From assembly GCA_934292725.1 (NCBI GenBank), contig CAKQXY010000010.1, positions 1 to 64,000 on the forward strand: a stretch of 64,000 nt of DNA. Reading direction: 5' to 3'. Position numbers and translations under genes: made by a program. The DNA is from an uncultured Lachnospiraceae bacterium. GTDB taxonomy: Bacteria; Bacillota; Clostridia; Lachnospirales; Lachnospiraceae. Shown in pieces: positions 25,320 to 32,245 of the stretch. The notes under the pieces are model-generated. The model did no database searches. It saw nothing but the letters and a program-made list of their open reading frames with translations, and was not told the DNA's origin. Positions within the stretch are counted from its first letter, which is position 1, and every line of letters starts with the position of its first letter.

Positions 25320-25385
25320 AAAAAAACATCGGGGACAGGTTTTTGTGGCTCGTCAGAGCTATAAACCTGTCCCCCAGTGTTTTTT
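25320..25385. terminator. Terminator formed by TGAGCCAC/GGGACAGG repeat copy D
   Basis: GGGGACAGGTTT (25330-25341) pairs perfectly with AAACCTGTCCCC (25362-25373), with an internal GTGGCTC/GAGC part, an A tract upstream and a T tract downstream. It lies between convergent genes and should stop transcription in both directions. It shares the GGGACAGG and GTGGCTC words of copies A-C. Confidence 0.8.
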
Positions 25386-25392
25386 GCAAAGA

Positions 25393-26721
25393 TTAGTAGT
25401 GATATCTCTTCCTATTTGCAACAAGGAATGCAAGTGAAATCACAAACGCAAAGATTTCAGCAGCTACATTAGCACCCCAGAGGCCGTCCACACCGAGAAT
25501 CAGTGGAAGGATTAGCACGGATGATGTCTGGAAGATCAGTGTACGCAAAAACGAGATCGCAGCAGAGACTGCTCCGTTGTTGAGTGCAGTAAAAAATGAT
25601 GATGCAAAAATGTTAAAGCCCGCAAGCAAAAAGCTAAAGGAGAAGAGCTTAAACGCATGAGAGGTGATGGAAAGAAGTTCTGTGTCATAACCTACAAACA
25701 TCTTTGCAAGCGGATTAGCAAGCACGAGGGCAAGCACAGTCAAAATGATGCTGAGTGAGCCGACGATGCGAGTACTTTTTTTGAGAAGGCTTTGAAGCTC
25801 ACTGTGGTTTCCAGCACCATAATGGAAGCTGACAACAGGAGCACATCCAATCGAGTAGCCAACAAAGATAGCAATAAAAATAAACTGTACATACATTAAA
25901 ACACCGTAAGCAGATACGCCATTTTCGCCAAGGTATTTTAATAGCTGAAAGTTATAGACGATACCAACGACTGATCCAGAGATATTGCTCATCAGCTCAG
26001 AGGAGCCATTGGCGCAGGCCTGTAAAATCGGGCGAAGCTTGAATTTAGCTTTTGTCAGATGAAGTTTGCTGTTATTTGGACGAATAAAATAGATAAAAGG
26101 AAGCAGGCCGCCAATCGTCTGGCTTATGCCGGTTGCGAGTGCTGCTCCAAAAACTCCCCAGCGAAGAACACCGACCAGCACGGCATCAAGCACCATATTT
26201 GTAATTCCAGCAGCAAGCGTTGCTGCCAGTCCAAGGTTAGGCTTTTCAGCTGCTATAAGAAAACTTTGAAATACATTTTGGAGCATATAGGGAGCAAGAA
26301 AAGCGATTACGACACGTCCGTACAGAACACAGTCATCAATCATCTCTTTTGTAGCGCCTAACAATGAAGCAACAGGACGCATAAAGGCAACACCGAGAAT
26401 AGCCAGAACAATACCGAGCAAAAGTGACAGCCAGATCAGCATAGAAAAATAATGGTTGGCCTTTTTTTCATCGCCCTCGCCAAGAACACGGGAGACGAGA
26501 GCTGTGCCTCCTGTTCCAATCATAAAGCCAAGGCTTCCTAGAATGATGATAAATGGCATTACTAAATTAATGGAAGCAAACGCTGTTTTTCCAGCAAAAT
26601 TTGATACAAAAAATCCGTCCACAACACTATAGATCGAGGTGAAGATCATCATGATAATGGAAGGAAACGTAAAACGAAACAGTTTTCCATAAGTAAAATG
26701 ATCAGATAATTGGATTTTCAT
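25393..26721 (-). CDS. MATE-family efflux transporter
   Basis: A 442-residue MATE-type cation/drug antiporter with about 12 membrane segments in two halves; the N-terminal half contains LGSLGFMIGTGGTALVSRVLGEG and PYMLQNVFQSF, typical of the family. AAAGGAAT precedes the ATG. It lies 24 bases after a MarR gene on the same strand and so belongs to a regulator-exporter operon; the repressor would respond to the exported compound. The substrate is unknown. Confidence 0.9.
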   Translation of the reverse strand: MKIQLSDHFTYGKLFRFTFPSIIMMIFTSIYSVVDGFFVSNFAGKTAFASINLVMPFIIILGSLGFMIGTGGTALVSRVLGEGDEKKANHYFSMLIWLSLLLGIVLAILGVAFMRPVASLLGATKEMIDDCVLYGRVVIAFLAPYMLQNVFQSFLIAAEKPNLGLAATLAAGITNMVLDAVLVGVLRWGVFGAALATGISQTIGGLLPFIYFIRPNNSKLHLTKAKFKLRPILQACANGSSELMSNISGSVVGIVYNFQLLKYLGENGVSAYGVLMYVQFIFIAIFVGYSIGCAPVVSFHYGAGNHSELQSLLKKSTRIVGSLSIILTVLALVLANPLAKMFVGYDTELLSITSHAFKLFSFSFLLAGFNIFASSFFTALNNGAVSAAISFLRTLIFQTSSVLILPLILGVDGLWGANVAAEIFAFVISLAFLVANRKRYHY

Positions 26722-26745
26722 AAAAATAAATTTATTCCTTTCGTA

Positions 26746-27198
26746 TTATTTTTCATCTTTCATCCGCTGTAATTCTTTTTGCAGGCATTTTAAATAACGT
26801 TCATTTAAAGCAAGATATTGTTCAGCAGCTTCAGGTCCCCAATCAGCAAGAATACGGTTTTCAGCATCAATGATTTTTCCTGCTGTCTCAGAAGAGAGCT
26901 GTTTGCCTTTCTGTGTTAAAAAGACACGCTTATTTTTGGCATTTGCTGCCTCTAAAAACACAATATCTTCATCCTCAAGCTTTCTTAGTGCAGAATTGAT
27001 AGTCTGCTTAGGAAGTCCTGTCAGGCGGCAGATATCACGAAGAAGACAGCTTTCTTCGCCAAAGTTACAAATCGTGTATAAAATTTGCATTGTGCTGTCA
27101 GATAAACCACACAGATGAGACATCTCATGGTAAACAACGCTCATCTCACACTGCAAATGGTTGAGACGTTTGAGAGAAGCAGAAGATTGAACACTCAT
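26746..27198 (-). CDS. MarR-family regulator
   Basis: A 150-residue MarR-type winged-helix protein: ESCLLRDICRLTGLPKQTINSALRKLEDEDIV is the recognition region, followed by the wing (NAKNKRVFLTQKG). CGGAGGAA lies upstream of the ATG. First gene of the MarR-MATE operon. Two near-identical dyads (GTACGA-AA-TCGTAC and GTATGA-AA-TCATAC) flank its -10, one exactly between the promoter elements, so it almost certainly represses its own operon. Confidence 0.9.
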   Translation of the reverse strand: MSVQSSASLKRLNHLQCEMSVVYHEMSHLCGLSDSTMQILYTICNFGEESCLLRDICRLTGLPKQTINSALRKLEDEDIVFLEAANAKNKRVFLTQKGKQLSSETAGKIIDAENRILADWGPEAAEQYLALNERYLKCLQKELQRMKDEK

Positions 27199-27228
27199 AC
27201 AAAATTCCTCCGTTAATTAAAAATAAAG

Positions 27229-27277
27229 GTACGAAATCGTACTTAGAAAGTATAGTATGAAATCATACCATTGTCAA
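27229..27277 (-). promoter_or_regulatory. Promoter of the MarR-MATE operon with two operator dyads
   Basis: On the minus strand TTGACA (27277-27272), 17 bases, TATACT (27254-27249). The dyad GTATGA-AA-TCATAC (27255-27268) fills the spacer; GTACGA-AA-TCGTAC (27229-27242) lies in the early leader. Centres are 26 bases apart. Consensus: GTAYGA-N2-TCRTAC. Confidence 0.85.
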
Positions 27278-27489
27278 GTGCAAACAAAACAATCTTTCAA
27301 GGGCTTTTGTAACATGACGCATGAACTGTAACATTTAAAATATATTGTTTGAAATGGATTAACTCTTGACAACACGGTAGCGGTAGTGGTAGTGTAGATG
27401 TGTTGCGGAAGCAGCTTCCAGAATAATTTCTGTAAAGAAGCAAAAAATCCGCCCATAATACAATATTATATAAGGATGAGGTATTTACA

Positions 27490-28362
27490 ATGAGAGAGTT
27501 AAAGCCAATCAAAGAAGGCAAGGTACGCGAAATCTATGATAATGGCGACAGCCTGATCATGGTAGCAACTGACCGTATCAGCTGTTTCGATGTCATTCTG
27601 AACAACGTGGTAACTAAGAAGGGAACTGTCCTTACTCAGATGTCCAGATTCTGGTTTGACATGACAAAAGATATTCTTCCAAATCACATGATCTCTACGG
27701 ATGTAAAGGATATGCCGGAGTTTTTCCAGCAGGAGAAGTTTGATGGAAACAGTATGATGTGCCGCAAATTGCAGATGCTTCCTCTGGAGTGTATTGTGCG
27801 CGGATATATCACTGGAAGTGGCTGGGCAAGCTACCAGAAGACTGGAAAGGTATGCGGAATTGAGCTTCCAGAAGGATTAAAGGAGTCTGATAAGTTGCCT
27901 GAGCCAATTTATACACCATCTACAAAGGCTGAGATCGGTGATCATGATGAAAACATCTCTTATGAGCAGAGCATTGCTCATCTGGAGAAGTATTTCCCGG
28001 GAAAGGGCGAGGAGTATGCACAGAAGCTTCGCGATTATACTATCGCACTGTATAAGAAGTGTGCAGACTACGCACTGAGCAAGGGCATCATTATTGCAGA
28101 TACCAAGTTTGAGTTTGGTCTGGATGAGAATGGAAATATCGTTATCGGTGATGAGATGCTTACACCAGACAGCTCACGTTTCTGGCCGGCAGATGGCTAT
28201 GAGCCAGGACATGGTCAGCCATCCTTCGACAAGCAGTTTGCTCGTGATTGGTTAAAGGCAAATCCGGACAACGATTGGACACTGCCGCAGGAGATTGTTG
28301 ATAAGACAATCGAGAAGTATCTGCAGGCTTATGAGATGCTGACAGGAAAGCCATTAGCATAA
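27490..28362 (+). CDS. purC: Phosphoribosylaminoimidazole-succinocarboxamide synthase
   Basis: SAICAR synthetase, 290 residues, catalyses step 7 of purine synthesis. It has KEGKVREIYDNGDSLIMVATDRISCFD, LPLECIVRGYITGSGW and ADTKFEFGLD, the known substrate-binding motifs. A weak GAGG-type site precedes the ATG. It stands alone; other pur genes are not in the window. The 290 bases upstream contain a duplicated TGTAACAT word and a GGTAGYG triplet run, but no riboswitch I recognise. Confidence 0.95.
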   Translation: MRELKPIKEGKVREIYDNGDSLIMVATDRISCFDVILNNVVTKKGTVLTQMSRFWFDMTKDILPNHMISTDVKDMPEFFQQEKFDGNSMMCRKLQMLPLECIVRGYITGSGWASYQKTGKVCGIELPEGLKESDKLPEPIYTPSTKAEIGDHDENISYEQSIAHLEKYFPGKGEEYAQKLRDYTIALYKKCADYALSKGIIIADTKFEFGLDENGNIVIGDEMLTPDSSRFWPADGYEPGHGQPSFDKQFARDWLKANPDNDWTLPQEIVDKTIEKYLQAYEMLTGKPLA

Positions 28363-28382
28363 ATACATAAAAAATGTGAAAT

Positions 28383-28424
28383 AAAAAAGAAGGATTTGCC
28401 AATTCGACAGATCCTTCTTTTTTT
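28383..28424. terminator. Bidirectional terminator between purC and the glycerate kinase gene
   Basis: AAAAAAGAAGGAT (28383-28395) pairs with ATCCTTCTTTTTTT (from 28411); A and T tracts on both sides. Confidence 0.85.
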
Positions 28425-28476
28425 GCTCTTGATACAGAATAATTTGCAGCATACAGCATTCTTGAAAGCAATATGT

Positions 28477-29619
28477 TTAATGGGAGACTGCTTGTATCAG
28501 GCGAAATACCTGCTCGGCAGTATCCTCTATATTTTGCATTGCATTTGTGCGGCACATCGCTTCATCAAGTGTAGAGACGCTTCGAATTACTGGAAAAAAT
28601 GCATCAATCCCGTGTTCATTGCAGGCGATGGCATCCTTTGTGACACAGCCGGAAAAGGCAATTACAGGCTTATCATATTCCTTTGCAATTTTTGCAACAC
28701 CGATAGGCGCCTTCCCCATGACAGTCTGCCCATCAAGGCGGCCTTCTCCTGTTACAACTATGTCGGCATTTTGAATATAGTCGCGAAGCTTTGTCTCCTC
28801 AAGAACAATCTTAATACCAGATTCAAGCGAGGCATGTAAAAAAGTTAAAAAAGCAAAGCCAAGTCCGCCGGCAGCACCTGCACCAGAGAAACTTTCATTT
28901 GCATCTGGAAAACATTTGCGTGATAGTGATGCATAGTCTTTTAGCCAGTGATCCATCATATTGATCATTTCAGGGTCAGCTCCTTTTTGAGGTCCAAAAA
29001 CAGCGCTGCAGCCAGTAGCGCCGCATAGTGGATTTGTGACATCACAGGCAACACGGAATGTACATTTTGAAAGCTCTGGCAGTACATGGTCAGCTGTGAT
29101 TGATTTAAGCTGGCGAAGTCCTTTAGCACCAAATTCGACCTGATTACCATTTTCGTCAAGCATTCCAAAGCCGAGTGCCTGAAGCATACCAATGCCGCCA
29201 TCATTTGTGGCGCTTCCTCCAATGCCAATCAAAAAGTGCCTGCAGCCGCGTTTAACTGCATCAGCAATAATTTCACCGACACCATAAGTTGTGGTGTGAA
29301 GCGGATTTTTCTTTTGCGGAGGGACAAGTGTAATACCTGCAGCCACAGCCATTTCAATTATGGCAGTTTTAGTAGCGGAGACAATACCATATTGGCATGA
29401 AACAGTCTCGCCTAGTGGTCCTGTGACAGAAACAGTTGTCATTTTACCGCCGCAGCCAGCGACAAGTGCATCAACCGTGCCCTCGCCTCCGTCAGCTAGT
29501 GGACGGATCACTGTAGTGGCATCAGGGTAGACCTTTTTTATGCCATTAGCGGCGCTCTCGCCAGCTTCTAATGAACTTAGACTTCCTTTAAATGAGTCAA
29601 TTGCAATTACAACATTCAT
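28477..29619 (-). CDS. Glycerate kinase (GlxK/GarK type)
   Basis: A 380-residue type 2 glycerate kinase that phosphorylates D-glycerate. Motifs: IDSFKGSLSSLEA at the N-terminus, RPLADGGEGTVDAL, IGIGGSATNDGGIGML and VTGEGRLDGQT near the C-terminal phosphate site. An ATG with GAAAGGA upstream. It has its own divergent-type promoter (29687-29716). It could process glycerate from sugar acid or serine catabolism; no partner enzyme is adjacent. Confidence 0.92.
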   Translation of the reverse strand: MNVVIAIDSFKGSLSSLEAGESAANGIKKVYPDATTVIRPLADGGEGTVDALVAGCGGKMTTVSVTGPLGETVSCQYGIVSATKTAIIEMAVAAGITLVPPQKKNPLHTTTYGVGEIIADAVKRGCRHFLIGIGGSATNDGGIGMLQALGFGMLDENGNQVEFGAKGLRQLKSITADHVLPELSKCTFRVACDVTNPLCGATGCSAVFGPQKGADPEMINMMDHWLKDYASLSRKCFPDANESFSGAGAAGGLGFAFLTFLHASLESGIKIVLEETKLRDYIQNADIVVTGEGRLDGQTVMGKAPIGVAKIAKEYDKPVIAFSGCVTKDAIACNEHGIDAFFPVIRSVSTLDEAMCRTNAMQNIEDTAEQVFRLIQAVSH

Positions 29620-29686
29620 AATGTTCCTTTCGTTTATCGCAGACTTTTCAAAAAGCCTATGAATTTCTTATAAAATCAGCACTGCT

Positions 29687-29716
29687 ATTATAACAAAAAA
29701 CAACCCTTGATATCAA
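29687..29716 (-). promoter_or_regulatory. Promoter of the glycerate kinase gene
   Basis: On the minus strand TTGATA (29716-29711), 18 bases, TATAAT (29692-29687). The -35 lies in a perfect 10-base palindrome TTGATATCAA (29707-29716). Confidence 0.6.
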
Positions 29717-29745
29717 TGGGGTGTAAAGCCAGAAAAAAGAAATGG

Positions 29746-29775
29746 TTGACGCAGCTGATAGTCTCAGGGTATAAT
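29746..29775 (+). promoter_or_regulatory. Promoter of the NifX-FKBP fusion gene
   Basis: TTGACG (29746-29751), 18 bases, TATAAT (29770-29775); the start codon is 63 bases downstream. Confidence 0.65.
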
Positions 29776-29837
29776 CAATATAATATGCGATTTGACAGAG
29801 ACAATAGGGATCAAAATTGCAGGGAAGGAATATAAAA

Positions 29838-30710
29838 ATGAAAATTGCAGTAACGTATGACAATGGATCTGTTTTCCAGCATTTTGGAAAAACAGAGAAC
29901 TTTAAGATTTTTGAAGTGGAGAATGGCGCGATCATTTCAAGTGAGGTAGTTGGCTCAAATGGAGCAGGACATAGTGCGTTAGCAGGTTTTCTTGCTGACG
30001 CGGGAGTTGATGTTGTAATCTGCGGCGGCATTGGAGGCGGTGCACAGGCAGCACTTTCTGAGGCTGGAATCAAGGTATGTGCCGGCGTTTCTGGTGATGT
30101 AAACGAGGCTGCTGAAAGCTACGTAAATGGAACACTTGAGTGCACCAGTGAGGGAACTTGCGATCATCATCATGAAGAAGGCGGTCACTGCTGTCATGGT
30201 GAGGAGAGTGAAGAGTCTGGTTGCGAGGGCGGCTGCGGCGGATGCCACGGCGGCTGTGGAACACCAGAGCCAATCATGGAAGGCAAGAATGTAGGAAAGA
30301 AGTGCCGCACTCATTATAAGGGAACATTTAATGACGGAACACAGTTCGATTCCTCTTATGATCGCGGTGAGCCGCTTGAGTTTATCTGCGGTGTTGGTCA
30401 GATGATCAGAGGCTTTGATCAGGCTGTGGCAAACATGGAAGTTGGCGAGTCTGTTGAGATCCATCTGATGCCAGAGGAAGCATACGGCATGCCGGATCCG
30501 GCTGCAATCTTTACACTTGAGATTGCACAGCTTCCAGGTTCAGAGGAACTTGAGGCAGGTCAGCAGGTATATCTGTCTAATCAGTTTGGTCAGCCATTCC
30601 CAGTTAAGGTTGTTGCAAAAGATGATAAGACTATTACTTTTGATGCAAACCATGAGATGGCAGGCAAGGAATTAAACTTTACAATTGAGCTTGTCAGCGT
30701 AGAAGCGTAA
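29838..30710 (+). CDS. NifX-like domain fused to FKBP-type peptidyl-prolyl isomerase through a Cys/His linker
   Basis: The 290-residue protein has three parts. Residues 1-100 are a NifX/NifB-C type (dinitrogenase iron-molybdenum cofactor) domain (KIAVTYDNGSVFQHFGKTENF, ICGGIGGGAQAAL). Residues 101-142 are a metal-binding linker with nine Cys (102, 108, 118, 119, 129, 133, 136, 140 and nearby) and a His cluster (110-112, 117, 120, 137). Residues 150-290 are a SlyD-like FKBP (YKGTFNDGTQFDSS, MIRGFDQAV, MPEEAYG). No nif genes are nearby, so a nitrogenase role is unlikely; binding or delivery of iron or nickel with a chaperone function is inferred. Start at 29838 follows AAGGAA. Confidence 0.85.
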   Translation: MKIAVTYDNGSVFQHFGKTENFKIFEVENGAIISSEVVGSNGAGHSALAGFLADAGVDVVICGGIGGGAQAALSEAGIKVCAGVSGDVNEAAESYVNGTLECTSEGTCDHHHEEGGHCCHGEESEESGCEGGCGGCHGGCGTPEPIMEGKNVGKKCRTHYKGTFNDGTQFDSSYDRGEPLEFICGVGQMIRGFDQAVANMEVGESVEIHLMPEEAYGMPDPAAIFTLEIAQLPGSEELEAGQQVYLSNQFGQPFPVKVVAKDDKTITFDANHEMAGKELNFTIELVSVEA

Positions 30711-30716
30711 GAAAAG

Positions 30717-30751
30717 AAAATGCATCTGTCAAATGACGGGTGCATTTTTTT
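30717..30751 (+). terminator. Terminator after the NifX-FKBP fusion
   Basis: AAAATGCATC with the inner GTCA pairs with TGAC and GGTGCATTTTTTT (30739-30751), ending in a T tract. Confidence 0.8.
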
Positions 30752-30769
30752 GAAGATTTTATGATACCA

Positions 30770-30829
30770 GGGTCAAAAGCTCCAGAAGCCGTTCGTGCTT
30801 GCACGATAAGGCTTTTGAGCTTGGGACCC
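30770..30829. repeat. Long imperfect palindrome with conserved apex, copy 2
   Basis: GGGTC...AAGCTC...AAGCC arms (from 30770) pair with GGCTTTTGAGCTTGGGACCC (30810-30829). The apex GTTCGTGCTTGCACGAT, within a 21-base identical core (30790-30810), is the same as in copy 1 at 15276-15296, while the stems differ in sequence but keep pairing. Confidence 0.8.
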
Positions 30830-30947
30830 ACAAAAACATGAGGATGCAGCGATTTTCAAAGAAAATCAGTGAATCCGAATGTTTTTAGAATTGCGAAAGT
30901 TGCATGGCAACGGAGCAATTCGTGGGTATCAGTTAGGGGGTAAGCGA

Positions 30948-31508
30948 TTGCAGACAAAGGATGATGAAATTATAGAGCTGTATTGGAAACGAGATCCCAA
31001 AGCAATAGAAGAAACACAGACGCAGTATGGGGAAAAGCTTGGCAGACTATCATTTGGCATTTTGGAAAACAGAGAAGATGCACAGGAATGTGTCAATGAT
31101 ACTTATCTTCGAACCTGGGATTCTATACCGCCGACAAGACCGCAGTTTTTCTTTGCGTACCTTGCAAAGATATGCCGCTTTTTATGTTTTGATGTGCTGG
31201 ATCATAAAAATGCGCAAAAGCGAAGTGCTTTGGTAGTTGAGCTTACGCATGAAATGCAGCAGTGTATTCCAGATTCACGCAATGAAGATAAGGTGCAGGG
31301 GGAGCAGATCGGACAGAATATAACAGCTTTTTTGAGGACACAGTCAAAGCAGGACAGACTTTTATTTATGAAGCGCTATTGGTATGGTGTGAGCATAAAA
31401 GAGCTGGCGCAGCAGATGCAGATAAGTGAGAGCAGTGCAAAGGTGAGGCTGCATAGAATACGTGGGCGGTTAAAAAAATATCTGGAAAGTGAGGGCATTT
31501 GGATATGA
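30948..31508 (+). CDS. ECF-type sigma factor
   Basis: A 186-residue extracytoplasmic-function sigma factor with region 2 (ENREDAQECVNDTYLRTWDSIP, residues about 40-65) and region 4 (SIKELAQQMQISESSAKVRLHRIRGRLKKYL, near the end). The best start is TTG at 30948, six bases after AGGGGGT; upstream in-frame ATG at 30879 has no site. Its end overlaps the next gene by 4 bases (ATGA), the normal sigma/anti-sigma arrangement. An ECF-type promoter sequence lies before the serpin gene further on. Confidence 0.85.
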   Translation: MQTKDDEIIELYWKRDPKAIEETQTQYGEKLGRLSFGILENREDAQECVNDTYLRTWDSIPPTRPQFFFAYLAKICRFLCFDVLDHKNAQKRSALVVELTHEMQQCIPDSRNEDKVQGEQIGQNITAFLRTQSKQDRLLFMKRYWYGVSIKELAQQMQISESSAKVRLHRIRGRLKKYLESEGIWI

Positions 31509-32101
31509 CAGAAAAGGATTTGTTAGACAGCTTGCGCTTTGTGGATGATGACCTTATAGAGGAAGCTGGATTAGAACAGTTAAAAGAAGAAAAACAGAAA
31601 AAAACAAATGGAAAAGTGATTTTTTTTAGGACAGCACTTACAGCAGCCGCAGGTATTTGCATTTTCGCTGCAGGAACAGTTATGGGAAGAAAGATCACGG
31701 CAAAAAAAGATCAAACAGATGGCGCGCTGATGATGGCTGCGTATCCAGAAAGCGAATATGAAAAGGAAATCTTAGCGCTCGAGGGAAGCGAAACACTGGC
31801 GGAGGCAGAGGCTTACGCGGAACCTGAAGATAAAAATACACTTTCAGTTTCAACGATCACATTGGGAGAAGAGACAAAAAGTCAGATCAGTGAAGATGAG
31901 ACATCACATACAGCATTGCCAGCTACGAATATTGGTGGTATAGATGTATTCTTTTATAAAAAAGAAGGTTCGAATTACTTTTTCGCTTCATTTGAACAAA
32001 ATAATGTTTCATATACTTTGCAGGCTGATACGCTGCGCGAAGTCGTGCAGGCAGCAGCAGATACGATCTGCGGCATGGGCATAGTCACAGTTGTGGATTA
32101 A
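31505..32101 (+). CDS. Probable anti-sigma factor, single-pass membrane protein
   Basis: A 198-residue protein with a cytoplasmic N-terminus (1-35, LLDSLRFVDDDLIEEAGLEQL), one membrane segment (about 41-60, RTALTAAAGICIFAAGTVMG), and an extracytoplasmic domain of about 135 residues. The N-terminal helix and placement directly after the sigma gene support an anti-sigma role; I see no HxxxCxxC zinc anti-sigma motif. Its ATG overlaps the sigma stop. Signals perceived outside would free the sigma factor. Confidence 0.6.
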   Translation: MTEKDLLDSLRFVDDDLIEEAGLEQLKEEKQKKTNGKVIFFRTALTAAAGICIFAAGTVMGRKITAKKDQTDGALMMAAYPESEYEKEILALEGSETLAEAEAYAEPEDKNTLSVSTITLGEETKSQISEDETSHTALPATNIGGIDVFFYKKEGSNYFFASFEQNNVSYTLQADTLREVVQAAADTICGMGIVTVVD

Positions 32102-32124
32102 TTGATAAAATTTTTTTCAGAATG

Positions 32125-32150
32125 TGTAACCTCACATCTGATTTTCCGTC
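32125..32150 (+). promoter_or_regulatory. Candidate ECF sigma promoter in front of the serpin gene
   Basis: TGTAAC (32125-32130), exactly 16 bases, CGTC (32147-32150) fits the ECF-type pattern TGAAAC-N16-CGTC known from Bacillus sigma factors. GTCTTAAATA occurs here and again at 32172-32181. The sigma gene just upstream is the natural source. No similarly good copy is visible before the sigma gene. Confidence 0.55.
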
Positions 32151-32245
32151 TTAAATAGTGAAGACATAAAAGTCTTAAATAAAATTTTGTGAAAGTAATC
32201 TGGTATCAAAGGAGTACATCATATTAGGAAAGGCAGGATAATGAT

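Noticed and set aside
27280..27489. Purine or PRPP riboswitch upstream of purC
   Set aside because: No conserved junction motifs or terminator structure; only short direct repeats.
29838..30140. Evidence for nitrogen fixation
   Set aside because: The NifX-like domain is common outside nitrogenase systems and no nif genes are present in the window.
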